Assembly (NCBI RefSeq): GCF_013744875.1
Contig: NZ_CP059399.1
Coordinates: forward strand, 4,774,001 to 4,838,000
Reading direction: 5' to 3'
Length of the DNA stretch: 64,000 nucleotides
DNA from: Nocardia huaxiensis
GTDB taxonomy: Bacteria; Actinomycetota; Actinomycetes; Mycobacteriales; Mycobacteriaceae
Made by a program: the position numbers and the translations under genes. Position 1 is the stretch's first letter. The number at the start of each line of letters is the position of its first letter. Positions 45,591 to 54,718 of the stretch are shown here, one piece after another. A model generated the notes under the pieces. That model was given only the letters and a program-made list of their open reading frames with translations. It was not told the DNA's origin and searched no databases.

Positions 45591-45680
45591 ATGGAGATCG
45601 TCATCTTCGCCATTGCCAAGGCCATCGGCTTCGCGGTGTCCACACTCGTCGAGGAGGTGCTCGAGGACTTTCTCGACTGA
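45591..45680 (+). CDS. 29-residue hydrophobic/acidic peptide
   Basis: MEIVIFAIAKAIGFAVSTLV followed by EEVLEDFLD and TGA 45678. GAAGGAG lies about 6 bases before ATG 45591, a strong ribosome site in an otherwise gene-free 273-bp gap. The first 20 residues are a hydrophobic helix with one Lys; the last nine are strongly acidic. The composition suits a small membrane-associated peptide. Whether it is expressed is unknown. Confidence 0.5.
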   Translation: MEIVIFAIAKAIGFAVSTLVEEVLEDFLD

Positions 45681-45777
45681 CGTCGGGTTCGAATCATGGT
45701 CCCGTGACCGAAACAAGCTGTGCGGGACCATGATTCTCGGCTAGAGTTCGGCCAGAGCTAGTCGGCAGGTAGGTGTT

Positions 45778-47322
45778 GTGGGGACTGGGCTGAGGCCGGG
45801 GGACCGGTTCGCCGGACATACGATCATGGGAGTGCTCGGAGTCGGCGGAATGGGGACGGTGTACCTCGCGGAGCATCCGCGGCTGCCGAAACGGTTGGCG
45901 CTCAAGCTGCTTCATCCCGCACTGACCGACAAACCCGTTACCCGGGCTCGATTCGAGTCCGAGGCAGAACATGCGGCCAAACTTCATCACCCGAACATTA
46001 TCGAGGTCTACGACCGCGGGGATTCCGGTGCACAGCTGTGGATTTCGATGCAGTACATCGACGGATTCGACGCCGCCACGGTCGTCGCGCGTAGCGGCGC
46101 GCTACGACCGGACCACGCCGTCCACATCGCGGCGGAGGTGGGACGCGCACTGGACTTCGCGCACAGCGGCGGAGTCTTGCACCGAGATGTGAAGCCCGCC
46201 AACATCATGCTCGAACGGACGGGCACCGATCGGCCCGGGCGGGTGCTGCTCGGTGATTTCGGAATCTCGAAGGCGCTGGCGCAGACAACAGAGGTGACGG
46301 CGCGCGGTGAGCTGGTCGCGAGCCTGCACTACGCAGCACCGGAACAGTTCGAGGACGACGAACTCGACCCGCGCTGTGATGTCTACGCATTGGGATGCAC
46401 GCTGTTCGAATTCCTCACCGGACGGGTGCCGTATCCGGGGCAGACCGTTTCCCAAGTGTGGCACGGCCATGCGCTGAAACCGATCCCGCAGGCGAGCCGG
46501 GTGCGCTCGAACCTGCCGGTGGCGCTGGACGATGTGTTCGCCAGGGCGCTGGCCAAGGATCGGCGGGACCGCTACCGAAGCTGCGGGGAATTGGCCGCCG
46601 CGGCCATCCATGCGCTGCAGCCCCCACGAATACCGGTTCAACGCGCGCTGCCGGTGACGCCGACCGCGCCGCTGCCGCACCCCGGTTCGATACCGCCCGA
46701 CTCGGGGCGACCCGGGCGACGACGGACTGCTCAGGCGGCCAAGCTGTTCGGCCTCGGTATGGTCATGGTGCTGGTGACGGTGTCGGGGTGGCTCGTGTAC
46801 GACAGGTGGTTGCGGGCGGCACCGCGGGACGCGGTCCACGGTGTCCGAGAGTGTATGCAGGCGCACAACTGGCGGTTGCGGGAGACCAAGAGCCCGGAGC
46901 ACAGTGGCGCGGATCAGGACGGGCACAAGGTCACCTATACCCTTGGCGGGGTCATGATCGCGCACTTCGGCCAAGACGGCAGCGGGCAGTTCGAGTACGA
47001 CAGTTTTCAGATCGTCACCTCGTACACGCCGTCGGACTGGGCACCGATCACCGACAGCAAACACGGGATCGTACGGTTCGAGTACAAGCTCAGCGTCAAG
47101 GACGCCGGCGCCCAGCCCTACGTCTCGTACTCGAATGTCAACGGGGAATTGGTGAAAAAGTCTGAGGGCGAGGGAATCTCAACCACTACTGCGACGGTTT
47201 CCCCGGATCTGTTCGGAAGGAATGTGACGTGCACGGACACCGAGCTGGTCCTGGACGCGCCCGAGCGTGCGTCGATAGGGGACGGTGAAGCTCGGATAGA
47301 CACCTTCGAGCCCGCGTCCTGA
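45778..47322 (+). CDS. Transmembrane Ser/Thr protein kinase (PknH/PknB-type)
   Basis: 514 residues. Kinase domain 1-275: Gly loop LGVGGMGTVYLAEH, Lys in LALKLLHP, catalytic HRDVKPANIM, DFGISKA, and APE in HYAAPEQF. A proline-rich linker leads to one membrane segment (LFGLGMVMVLVTVSGWLVY), then an extracytoplasmic domain of about 170 residues with two Cys (VRECMQAH, VTCTDTE) and no PASTA repeats. Start GTG 45778. The stop overlaps the EmbR-like start (TGATG), matching the PknH-EmbR signalling pair of mycobacteria. Confidence 0.88.
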   Translation: MGTGLRPGDRFAGHTIMGVLGVGGMGTVYLAEHPRLPKRLALKLLHPALTDKPVTRARFESEAEHAAKLHHPNIIEVYDRGDSGAQLWISMQYIDGFDAATVVARSGALRPDHAVHIAAEVGRALDFAHSGGVLHRDVKPANIMLERTGTDRPGRVLLGDFGISKALAQTTEVTARGELVASLHYAAPEQFEDDELDPRCDVYALGCTLFEFLTGRVPYPGQTVSQVWHGHALKPIPQASRVRSNLPVALDDVFARALAKDRRDRYRSCGELAAAAIHALQPPRIPVQRALPVTPTAPLPHPGSIPPDSGRPGRRRTAQAAKLFGLGMVMVLVTVSGWLVYDRWLRAAPRDAVHGVRECMQAHNWRLRETKSPEHSGADQDGHKVTYTLGGVMIAHFGQDGSGQFEYDSFQIVTSYTPSDWAPITDSKHGIVRFEYKLSVKDAGAQPYVSYSNVNGELVKKSEGEGISTTTATVSPDLFGRNVTCTDTELVLDAPERASIGDGEARIDTFEPAS

Positions 47323-48470
47323 TGTCCGCGTTCGACGCCGCCGCACTGTCGGCTACTGGCAGCTCAGCCGCCGACCTGCGCTTGCTCGGGGCGGTGGAAC
47401 TGTACGCGGGCGGCCGCCCGATCGCCCTCGGTGGTCGGCAGGCGTGTGCCGTGCTCGCCCTGCTGGCACTGAACCGCGGCCACACCGTCACCACCGAACG
47501 CCTCGTGGAAGAGATCTGGGAGGGGGACGCGCCACAGTCCGCCACCGCGCGACTGCATGTGCTGATGTCGAAAATGCGGGCGAGGCTGCGCGAGCAGGCG
47601 GTCGATCGCGCTGTGCGGGTGTCCACCGTCGGAGCCGGCTATCGACTCGACATCGACAGTGCCCATTGCGATCTCGGCCGATTCGACAGCGCCCGCACCG
47701 CCGCCGCGGCGGCTCAGGCGGCGGGCCGGCACTCCGATGCCGCACGCCTGTTCCGTGCCGCGCTCGACGAATGGAGTGGTCCGGCCCTGGCCGATCTCGC
47801 GGGCTTCCGATTCGCCCAGCACGCGGCCACCCGGCTCGAGGAGGAGCGCTGGGCGTGCCGGGTAGGCAGAATCGATGCCGACATCGCGTGTGGCGCGACC
47901 GCTGCGCTGATCGGCGAACTGACCATGCTGACCCGGGAGAAGCCCTATGAGGAAGGCACCTGGGCACAATTGGCGACCGCGCTGACCCTCGCGGACCGGC
48001 AGGCCGACGCCCTGGAGTCGCTGCGGCGGGCCTTCGCGATCCTCCGGGAGGAGGGGATCAACCCCAGTCCGGGACTCGTCGAATTGCAGCGAAAGATACT
48101 CACGCAGGAAAAGCTCACTGCCGCACCGACGGCCGCGGCGGAACCGCGGCTGGCGGCGAGCACCCTGGCCCGGGATCCCGCCGCGTCCGGAGGCAGGCTG
48201 CGACTGTTCAACGGGCGCGTTGTTGTCATAACGGAGTCCGGGCTGCGCATCGGGCGCATGTCCGACAACGACGTCGTGCTCGATGACCCGGACGCGAGCC
48301 GATACCACGCCGCGATTGCTATCAACAAGGCGGGCATCGTGATTCACGATCTGCAATCCACCAACGGTGTGCACGTCAACGGTCAGCAGATCGACCAGGC
48401 AACACTCCTCAACCCGGGCGACGTCATCCGAATCGGTTCCACCACCATGGATTTCTTTCAACCGGATTGA
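47322..48470 (+). CDS. embR: EmbR-like SARP regulator with FHA domain
   Basis: 382 residues in EmbR order. A winged helix of the SARP type (LRLLGAVELYAGGRPIALGGRQACAVLALL ... AGYRLDID), a bacterial transcriptional-activation helical domain (about 110-265), and an FHA domain (GLRIGRMSDNDVVLDDPDASRYHA ... DLQSTNGVHVNG) that binds phosphothreonine. In mycobacteria PknH phosphorylates EmbR, which then activates embCAB arabinosyltransferases. The overlap with the kinase gene makes this kinase the likely partner. emb genes are not in this window. Confidence 0.85.
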   Translation: MSAFDAAALSATGSSAADLRLLGAVELYAGGRPIALGGRQACAVLALLALNRGHTVTTERLVEEIWEGDAPQSATARLHVLMSKMRARLREQAVDRAVRVSTVGAGYRLDIDSAHCDLGRFDSARTAAAAAQAAGRHSDAARLFRAALDEWSGPALADLAGFRFAQHAATRLEEERWACRVGRIDADIACGATAALIGELTMLTREKPYEEGTWAQLATALTLADRQADALESLRRAFAILREEGINPSPGLVELQRKILTQEKLTAAPTAAAEPRLAASTLARDPAASGGRLRLFNGRVVVITESGLRIGRMSDNDVVLDDPDASRYHAAIAINKAGIVIHDLQSTNGVHVNGQQIDQATLLNPGDVIRIGSTTMDFFQPD

Positions 48471-48529
48471 CCTCTCGGTGGAAAGCCCGAGGTAAGCCCA
48501 GGGAAAGGTGATGTGGCCATCCTGATCTC

Positions 48530-49372
48530 ATGAGCGCATCGATGTGGGTTTCCGTCGTCGGAATCAGCCTGACCATTCTGATTTCCGTGACCGGGCTGGT
48601 GCTCCAGCGTCGCGTCCGTCAGCGTTACGACGCAAAGATCATGGCCGACCTGGTGATCGAGATCCAGCGGAAGCTCAGCGCGGCCGCCGAATCGGCGCGC
48701 CAGCTGGCCTCCGGCCGAGTCGACCGCGCCGCGCTCGCCGCCGCCGGCTCTCACGGCTATGAACTCACCGGCCTGGTCGGTCGCGCACGAGATCTGTTGC
48801 GCGCCGGTCACACCTGCACCTGGTGGCAGAACCTGGTCCTGGCACGAGCCCTGACCGAATTGTGGAGTCCCGAAGCCGCCCGCACCTTCTGGGCCGGTGT
48901 CATAGACCCCGAACAACCGACCGGCATGCGCGTGCACTGTCACCTGGAACGGGCCCGCTTCCATTTCAACTGCGGCGGCGACCATCTCGACGCCGGGCGT
49001 GCCGACTACGCCGCCGCACTGCGCCTGGTCTCGACCACTACCACCGACGAAGCCTTCGACCAGGCCATCCAGCTCGATCTCGACCGCGCCACAGCCGAAC
49101 TCGTCGCAGGCAGCCACACCCATGCCGTCCAAGCGGCCGCCGACGCCTGTATCGCTCTGCGCCAACTGAATTCGGCCTGGCGTCGCGCCCGCGCCGCCTC
49201 CGCCCTCCTGCACTTCCTCACCGACCTCCCCCCATTCGTCGATCCGCGTCCCTTCCGCAGCGACATCAGCGCCACTCTCACCGCCCGCGGCATCGACCCC
49301 CACACCCTCACCCCCGAACTGGCCTGGATCCTGAGCCCACCCTTCCAACCCCCCAACCGCCCCCTCCGATAA
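48530..49372 (+). CDS. Membrane-anchored helical (TPR-like) protein behind embR
   Basis: 280 residues: one N-terminal membrane segment (MWVSVVGISLTILISVTGLVL), then an all-helical body with TPR-like pairs (HLERARFHFNCGGDHLDAGRADYAAAL; HAVQAAADACIALRQL). No family recognised. It lies 59 bp after the EmbR-like gene in the same direction and may be the third part of that signalling unit. Confidence 0.65.
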   Translation: MSASMWVSVVGISLTILISVTGLVLQRRVRQRYDAKIMADLVIEIQRKLSAAAESARQLASGRVDRAALAAAGSHGYELTGLVGRARDLLRAGHTCTWWQNLVLARALTELWSPEAARTFWAGVIDPEQPTGMRVHCHLERARFHFNCGGDHLDAGRADYAAALRLVSTTTTDEAFDQAIQLDLDRATAELVAGSHTHAVQAAADACIALRQLNSAWRRARAASALLHFLTDLPPFVDPRPFRSDISATLTARGIDPHTLTPELAWILSPPFQPPNRPLR

Positions 49373-49434
49373 TGCATGGTGACCAGGCGATTTGGTTCCC
49401 GACTCCGCCCTGTGCAAAGCTATAACCACTCCGA

Positions 49435-49508
49435 CGCGGGGTGGAGCAGCTCGGTAGCTCGCTGGGCTCATAACCCAGAGGTCGCAGGTTCAAATCCTGT
49501 CCCCGCTA
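49435..49508 (+). tRNA. Initiator tRNA-fMet (anticodon CAT)
   Basis: 74 nt. C1 is unpaired against T at the acceptor end (CGCGGGG/CCCCGCT), and the anticodon stem ends in the three G-C pairs typical of initiators (CTGGG-CTCATAA-CCCAG). D-arm GAGC/GCTC, T-arm GCAGG-TTCAAAT-CCTGT. No encoded CCA. Confidence 0.95.
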
Positions 49509-49640
49509 CTGCGAAAGGCGGTCCTGGCCAATAGGTTTCGGGGCCGCCTTTCAATATTTGTCGAGGTTGATGGCATCACAGTTGGCATCACGCCGAAACG
49601 CTCATATCGGTCACCGCTCGAAACACTCCGAAACACCTGC
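49480..49640 (-). pseudogene. Possible integrase 3'-end remnant abutting tRNA-fMet
   Basis: Read on the minus strand toward the tRNA, one open frame gives SGDRYERFGVMPTVMPSTST, then NIERRPRNLLARTAFRSSGD and RI before a TGA inside the tRNA T-loop. The doubled VMPxVMP (direct repeat TGGCATCAC twice, 49570-49593) recalls the tails of actinobacterial tRNA-targeting integrases. Only the tail could be present. The gap up to 50053 shows no other credible gene; several short open frames there lack family features. Confidence 0.3.
49513..49552 (+). terminator. Terminator of the tRNA-fMet gene
   Basis: GAAAGGCGG (49513-49521) pairs with CCGCCTTTC (49544-49552), followed by an AT-rich stretch (AATATTTG). 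Confidence 0.65.
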
Positions 49641-50053
49641 TACCAGGTGTTTTCCATAGGATGGAGCGGGATGGATGGGACTGTGATCGTTGGGTTGCCA
49701 GCCCTGTGATCGCACGGTCTTGTCAGCGTCGTGTGGGAATCCGTTAGCTCGAGGTCTGCTATCGGCGAGAGCGGCTGTGACAGTTCGAATCTGTGGGGTG
49801 GCACATGCGGCATCTACAACCAGCTGCACCCGCCGTGAACTGTGGATTTCTGCCGAGTTGCCGGTAGCCCGTCGGATTTGTCGACGGTCACCGTGGTGAG
49901 CTGTGCGGCCAAACTGCTGGGTGGTATCCCGGCGGGAGGCGCAGGCATTCGGCCCAGAACTGCTCGCGTTCCGCCATGGCCGACGGCACGCGGTGATCCC
50001 ACCCGTTCGGTTCGGTGAATCGGCGGGCGGGATCGGACGTGAGCCCGCCTGCG

Positions 50054-51607
50054 TCAAGCGATTTGGACGGGTTCGCGCTCCGGCGTGGCGACGGCGGCAT
50101 CATGGACGTAGTCGGCCAGTGGTGCGACCTTGGCGTTGCGCATCAGTTCGCGCCAGCCGGTCACCTTCAGGAACGCCATGCGGCCCTGCGAGTTGATGTA
50201 GTAGGTGCTGCGTCCTTTGTGGACCACATTGAAGTAGTACTCGATGTGGCGCATCCGGCGCAGCGTGGTGCGGTGGTTGCGGTCGTGGACCTCGGGATCG
50301 ACCTCGATGCGAGTGTGCCCGACGGCTTTCGCGGCGTTGATGGTCGCCGCGATGCTTTCGGTCATCGCTTCGGCGGTCACATGTGGCACCACGCCAAAGG
50401 AATACGGCCCCGCCAACATCCAGCGGTTCGGCACATTGGGCACGCACATGCCCTGATATGCCTGCACGCCGTTCTCGGCGAAGAACTCGCCCATGTCGAA
50501 CCCGTTGCGCCCGACGACAGTACCCGGGGCGTAGTACTCCGGGTCGGCGAAACTGTCGTGTCCGGTCGCCAGCACGATCATGTCCAACTCGTGCTCCACC
50601 CCGTCGGAGGTCTGGATGCCCTTGGCGGTGATCCGCTCGATGGGCGTGGTGACCAGGTCGACGTTGTCGCGGTTGAAGGCTCGGTGGTAGCGGTTGGAGA
50701 CCGTTGGGCGCTTGGTGATGACGCCGTGGGGTGGTTGCAGGGCCTGTCGGGTGGCCGGGTCGTCGACCGTCAGATTCAGCCACGCCCGGTGCGCGAACCG
50801 CGCGGCGGCGTCCATCCGCGGGAACAGTACTCGGACAAGAGAGTCGGGCGCGTGGAGCAGGGGGATGATCACGAAGTCCAGGGCTACCACGGTGACGGCG
50901 TAGTAGTACGCCTTGGCGGCCGTCTTCGACGCCATCACCTGGGATATCGCGGCCGGAATGGGGAAGTCGGGCTTGGGGAAGGCGAAGATCGGGGTGCGCT
51001 GGTACACCTCGAGGCTGGCGACGTCGGGTGCGATGGCGGGGATGAGCTGCACGCCGGTGGCGCCGGTGCCGATTACCGCCACCCGTTTACCCGTGTAGTC
51101 AAAGGAGGTGTCCCAGTGGGCGGACTCCTGGATCTTGCCGGCGAAGTCCTCGATCCCGGGAATGTGCGGGTCCCTCATCTGCGGGAACTGGCCGACCGCC
51201 GTGATGACGTACCGTGCGGTTATGACGTCGCCGGACTCGGTGTGCAGTCGCCAGAAGTGGTTCTCGTCGTCCCACACGTGGCGCACCACATTGGTGTTGA
51301 ACCGCAGGTTGGGACGCATGCCGTACTCGTCGATCACCCGCAGGACGTTGTCCTTGACCTCCTGCCCAGGGGCGAACACCCGTGACCACGCCTTGTTGCG
51401 GGAAAACGCGAAGTCGAACACCACCGCGGGGGTGTCGACGCCGACGCCGGGGTAGCAGTTGTTGTGCCAGGTTCCGCCTGCGTCGGTGGAACGGTCGATG
51501 ATCACGAAGTCGCGCAACCCGGCTTGGCTCAACTTCGCGCCGGCCGTGACGCCGCACGGTCCGGCGCCGATGATCGCGATTTCGTGATCCGGGCTGGGTT
51601 TGCTCAT
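50054..51607 (-). CDS. Flavin-containing / Baeyer-Villiger monooxygenase (MymA-like)
   Basis: 517 residues. FAD site IAIIGAGPCGVTAGAKLSQAG, NADPH site VAVIGTGATGVQLIPAI, a BVMO-like linker FAGKIQESAHWD (a variant of FxGxxxHxxxW), and a late ATGHD. BVMOs insert oxygen beside a ketone, making an ester or lactone. It resembles MymA of M. tuberculosis, whose operon also holds a lipase and an SDR. Divergent from the P450 across 274 bp with several ACTGTC boxes. The product ester would be a substrate for the esterases nearby; this link is inferred. Confidence 0.85.
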   Translation of the reverse strand: MSKPSPDHEIAIIGAGPCGVTAGAKLSQAGLRDFVIIDRSTDAGGTWHNNCYPGVGVDTPAVVFDFAFSRNKAWSRVFAPGQEVKDNVLRVIDEYGMRPNLRFNTNVVRHVWDDENHFWRLHTESGDVITARYVITAVGQFPQMRDPHIPGIEDFAGKIQESAHWDTSFDYTGKRVAVIGTGATGVQLIPAIAPDVASLEVYQRTPIFAFPKPDFPIPAAISQVMASKTAAKAYYYAVTVVALDFVIIPLLHAPDSLVRVLFPRMDAAARFAHRAWLNLTVDDPATRQALQPPHGVITKRPTVSNRYHRAFNRDNVDLVTTPIERITAKGIQTSDGVEHELDMIVLATGHDSFADPEYYAPGTVVGRNGFDMGEFFAENGVQAYQGMCVPNVPNRWMLAGPYSFGVVPHVTAEAMTESIAATINAAKAVGHTRIEVDPEVHDRNHRTTLRRMRHIEYYFNVVHKGRSTYYINSQGRMAFLKVTGWRELMRNAKVAPLADYVHDAAVATPEREPVQIA

Positions 51608-51654
51608 GAGGGTTCCTCTGCCTGTCTATTCATCCGCACCAAAGATCTCGATAC

Positions 51655-51671
51655 AACTGTCTCGGACAGTC
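51655..51671. promoter_or_regulatory. TetR-type operator ACTGTC-N3-GACAGT, site 1
   Basis: AACTGTC-TCG-GACAGTC, perfect six-base arms, 48 bp upstream of the flavin monooxygenase start. The same box occurs in the other divergent promoter of the cluster. Confidence 0.7.
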
Positions 51672-51720
51672 TGCCTCGTAGTCAAGCAGATTCGGGAACC
51701 AACTGGAGCTTTCCGCACTT

Positions 51721-51735
51721 ACTGTCCTAGACGGC
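51721..51735. promoter_or_regulatory. TetR-type operator, imperfect site 2
   Basis: ACTGTC-CTA-GACGGC; the left arm and spacer match site 5 exactly, the right arm only in GAC. A third, left-arm-only copy (ACTGTCTGAG) lies at 51771-51780. Confidence 0.5.
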
Positions 51736-51881
51736 GGATGCCTCTATGGTTCTCGCGGCCATCCGGTCAAACTGTCTGAGTCACCTATTGCTCGCGGGGG
51801 TCGCCGGTCGTACCGTCTTATTAGGTGAACCGTCGACCGGGAAATACCCGGGATGCGCTCACCACCTGTCGAGGAGACGAC

Positions 51882-53567
51882 ATGGTCACAGTCAACGGAG
51901 TCGACGACCGCCCGGCTCCCACCCCGGATGTGTTGCCCAGGAGTCGATTTCAGGGCAATCATGAATATCCGCTGCCGCCCACGCCGGTGCTCGGCGGCAT
52001 ACCCCTGGGCACCCAGGTGCGGATGGCCATCACCGCGATCAGACTCGGCCTGTCCGGTACCGCCTGGGTGGGGCTCACCGATTCCGACGAGGTCACCGCG
52101 GAATTGCGGGAGTACGGCGAGATCTACCGGACCAATCCCGGCGTGCCCAGATTCATGATTCCGCTGGCGCGTCCGGTCATGCCGGGGGCCAGCGGCGAGA
52201 TCGTGGTGATCAACAGCCCGCGCATGGTCCGTGAGGCGTACACCCAACCCAAGGGCTACATCGACTTCGAGGCGGGCAAGGACCCCTGGCTGCGCTTCGG
52301 CCTGGGCATGAATACCCCGTTCCTGCTCGACGGCGAGTCGCACCGCACGGTGCGCCGGGCCCTCACGCCCGAGCTCACCCAAAAGCAGGTGGAGACCTAC
52401 CGGGCCATGAGCGTCGAAGTGCTGGACCGCCATATCGACGAGCTGCCCTTGCATCGGAAGGTCTCGATGCAGAAGTTCTTCTACCGCTTCACCCAGGAGA
52501 TCGTGCTACGTGTCGTCTTCGGCATGGCGGATCCGCGCGAGATCGACGAATACCGTTCCGCGCTGAACCGATTCGTCCGCCTGGGCATGGATTCCATCGG
52601 CCGTTGGGTGACCGCGACCGCGATCGGCATTGTGCTCGACAACTATCGTCGGCACAGCGACATCCTGCCACCCGTCGCACGCGCGCCCAAGGTGCGCCTG
52701 GACCGGCTCATCGAAGCCAAGATGGCGCAGTTCCGTGCCCATCCCAGTGACGACTGCATCGCGGGCAGGCTGATGAAGGCGACCGCCGGCGATCCGTTCT
52801 GGACCGACGCGGTGCTACTCGACTACTTGCGCACGCTCCTGCTTGCCGGGCACGAAACCTCGGTCACCGCATACAGTTTCACGCTGGACCTGCTGTTGCA
52901 CCATCCGGAGGAGGCCGCGAAGGTGACCGCGGAGGCGCGCGCGGCCACGACCGATCGCTACGCGCAGGCCGCGAACAATGAAGGGCTGCGGCTGCGTTCA
53001 CCCATCTGGGGGTTGCCGATCATCCCGCGCCGCGACATCGTGGTCGGCGGCTACCGGGTCAAGCAGGGCACGTTCCTGTTCACCATGCCGTCAGCGCTGC
53101 ACAGCGACCCGGACGCGTATCCCGAGCCACGCGAGTTCAAGCCTGAACGGTTCCTCGACAAGGCTCCCGACCGGTTCGGCTTCATGTCCTTCAGCGCGAA
53201 CCAGCATCGCTGCCCGGGCATCAACTTCTACATGATCGAAGCGAATATCGTGTTGCACCGGCTGTTCGGGCGGCTCGACATGCGGCCCGCGCGCAGCAAG
53301 CCCGAACGCAGCCATCTGGCGTTGACCGCCTTCACCCGGCCCGCACACGGGGCCAAGGTGATCGTGGAGAATCGCAGGCCCGCGCAGACCGTGCCCATCT
53401 TCAAGATCAGCGATGCGGATCGTGTGCGCGCCGCCACCATGCGCGCTCCGGTACCCGAGGACTTCCCGCGCGACGCCTCACCCCAGGTGACCGAACCCGC
53501 CTTGCCGAGCGGCGCACCCGACACGGTGCGGGTGTGTCCGTTCGCCGAAGGCAATGGGAAGGGGTAG
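51882..53567 (+). CDS. Cytochrome P450, long form
   Basis: 561 residues, about 100 longer than usual. I-helix LLAGHETSV, K-helix EGLR (ExxR), and Cys loop FSANQHRCPG with the haem Cys kept but Asn where Gly is usual (FxxGxxxCxG). An N-terminal extension of about 70 residues and a Pro-rich C-terminal tail have no assigned role. GAGGAGA precedes ATG 51882. It is likely to hydroxylate a lipid-like substrate for the SDR/BVMO steps encoded around it. No ferredoxin gene is adjacent. Confidence 0.85.
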   Translation: MVTVNGVDDRPAPTPDVLPRSRFQGNHEYPLPPTPVLGGIPLGTQVRMAITAIRLGLSGTAWVGLTDSDEVTAELREYGEIYRTNPGVPRFMIPLARPVMPGASGEIVVINSPRMVREAYTQPKGYIDFEAGKDPWLRFGLGMNTPFLLDGESHRTVRRALTPELTQKQVETYRAMSVEVLDRHIDELPLHRKVSMQKFFYRFTQEIVLRVVFGMADPREIDEYRSALNRFVRLGMDSIGRWVTATAIGIVLDNYRRHSDILPPVARAPKVRLDRLIEAKMAQFRAHPSDDCIAGRLMKATAGDPFWTDAVLLDYLRTLLLAGHETSVTAYSFTLDLLLHHPEEAAKVTAEARAATTDRYAQAANNEGLRLRSPIWGLPIIPRRDIVVGGYRVKQGTFLFTMPSALHSDPDAYPEPREFKPERFLDKAPDRFGFMSFSANQHRCPGINFYMIEANIVLHRLFGRLDMRPARSKPERSHLALTAFTRPAHGAKVIVENRRPAQTVPIFKISDADRVRAATMRAPVPEDFPRDASPQVTEPALPSGAPDTVRVCPFAEGNGKG

Positions 53568-53643
53568 GGCAAAAAGGATCGCCGAACGTATCCGGCCCAT
53601 CGCTGAAAGGCAGTGGGTCGGACATGTTCTTGCGGCGATGCGT

Positions 53644-54699
53644 TCAGGCGGCAGTCCAGCGCGCGGCGTCGGTGGCGGCCAGGATCGACCGGTTGAACGC
53701 GCTGAAGGCGCGTACCGCGGCCCGGGCGTCCGGCAGTATGTCGTGGCCGTTCTGGAATTCGTGGAATCCCCTGTCCCACACCTGGATCAGGCACGGCACG
53801 CCCGCATCCGCACAGCGCTGCGCTATTTCGTCCACATCCGACATCAGCACCTCGGTGGAACCGATCTGGATGAAAACCGGTGGCATGCCGGTGAAGTCGT
53901 GGTTCACCGGCGACCACGCCGGATCCAGCTTGCCGTCCACGGCATAGGCCCACAGCGGTGGAATCGCGTAGGACTCGCCCGACAGCAGCGCGTCGGTGGC
54001 GTTGTTGGGGTGCGCGATCTTGGCGGTGGCGTCGAAATTGGCCCACGGGCTCATGGCCGCGATGGCGCCGGGCGTCGGCAGCCCGCGATCACGCGCGGTC
54101 AGTGCGGTCGCGAAAGCCAGTCCGCCACCGGCGGAATCGCCGCCCACGATGATCCGCTCGGCGGGGAATCCCTGGTCCAGCAGGTGCGTGTAGGCGGTGA
54201 CGCAGTCCTCGACGGTCTCGGTGATGTGCGCGGCGGGAATCATCCGGTAATCCACATTGAAGACCGGCATGTCGCTTTCGCGCGCGACCCGCGACACCAG
54301 CCGGCGGTGGGTGTTCAACCCGCAGGCGATGAGTCCGCCGCCGTGCATCCACAGCAGCGCCGAATCTCGGTGTCGCAGCGGTGCGGGCATGCTGCGATGC
54401 CACACCCATTCGGCGCGAAACTTCTCGAACCGCACCATTTGTCGCCTAGTGCCCCGCCTGGCGGGGAGCACCCGCGCGGGCGGATCGGCCAAGTGCGACA
54501 CCCAGAAGATCTCGGCGCGTCCGTTGACCGCCGGGATCTTGGAAAGGCCTACCAGCGCGTCGATGCCGCGCCGGGCGGTGTGGCGTACCACCCCGTGCAC
54601 CGTTCGCTGCAGAGGGCCTGCGCGGTTGGCGAGTTGGACCGTCACAGTGGACGGGACGTTATCGGTGAGCCGATCGTGGGTGCTGTCTGATCCGGTCAT
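53644..54699 (-). CDS. HSL-family esterase (LipR-like), copy 1
   Basis: 351 residues. HGGG oxyanion motif in LWMHGGGLIACG, nucleophile in VGGDSAGGGLA, acid in GSTEVLMSD, His in WDRGFHEFQ. Hormone-sensitive-lipase-type esterases hydrolyse acyl esters; LipR is the MymA-operon member. It is the last gene of the seven-gene leftward unit, 19 bp after copy 2, and is convergent with the P450. Confidence 0.85.
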   Translation of the reverse strand: MTGSDSTHDRLTDNVPSTVTVQLANRAGPLQRTVHGVVRHTARRGIDALVGLSKIPAVNGRAEIFWVSHLADPPARVLPARRGTRRQMVRFEKFRAEWVWHRSMPAPLRHRDSALLWMHGGGLIACGLNTHRRLVSRVARESDMPVFNVDYRMIPAAHITETVEDCVTAYTHLLDQGFPAERIIVGGDSAGGGLAFATALTARDRGLPTPGAIAAMSPWANFDATAKIAHPNNATDALLSGESYAIPPLWAYAVDGKLDPAWSPVNHDFTGMPPVFIQIGSTEVLMSDVDEIAQRCADAGVPCLIQVWDRGFHEFQNGHDILPDARAAVRAFSAFNRSILAATDAARWTAA

Positions 54700-54718
54700 C
54701 GGTGATCCTCCGCATTCT

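Noticed and set aside
49611..50057. 148-codon minus-strand frame in the gap before the flavin monooxygenase
   Set aside because: Composition looks random (Arg/Pro/Ser-rich), no ribosome site and no family similarity that I recognise.
53554..54690. 378-codon plus-strand frame opposite esterase copy 1
   Set aside because: Antisense shadow without motifs; the minus-strand HGGG, GDSAGG and HEF set is complete.
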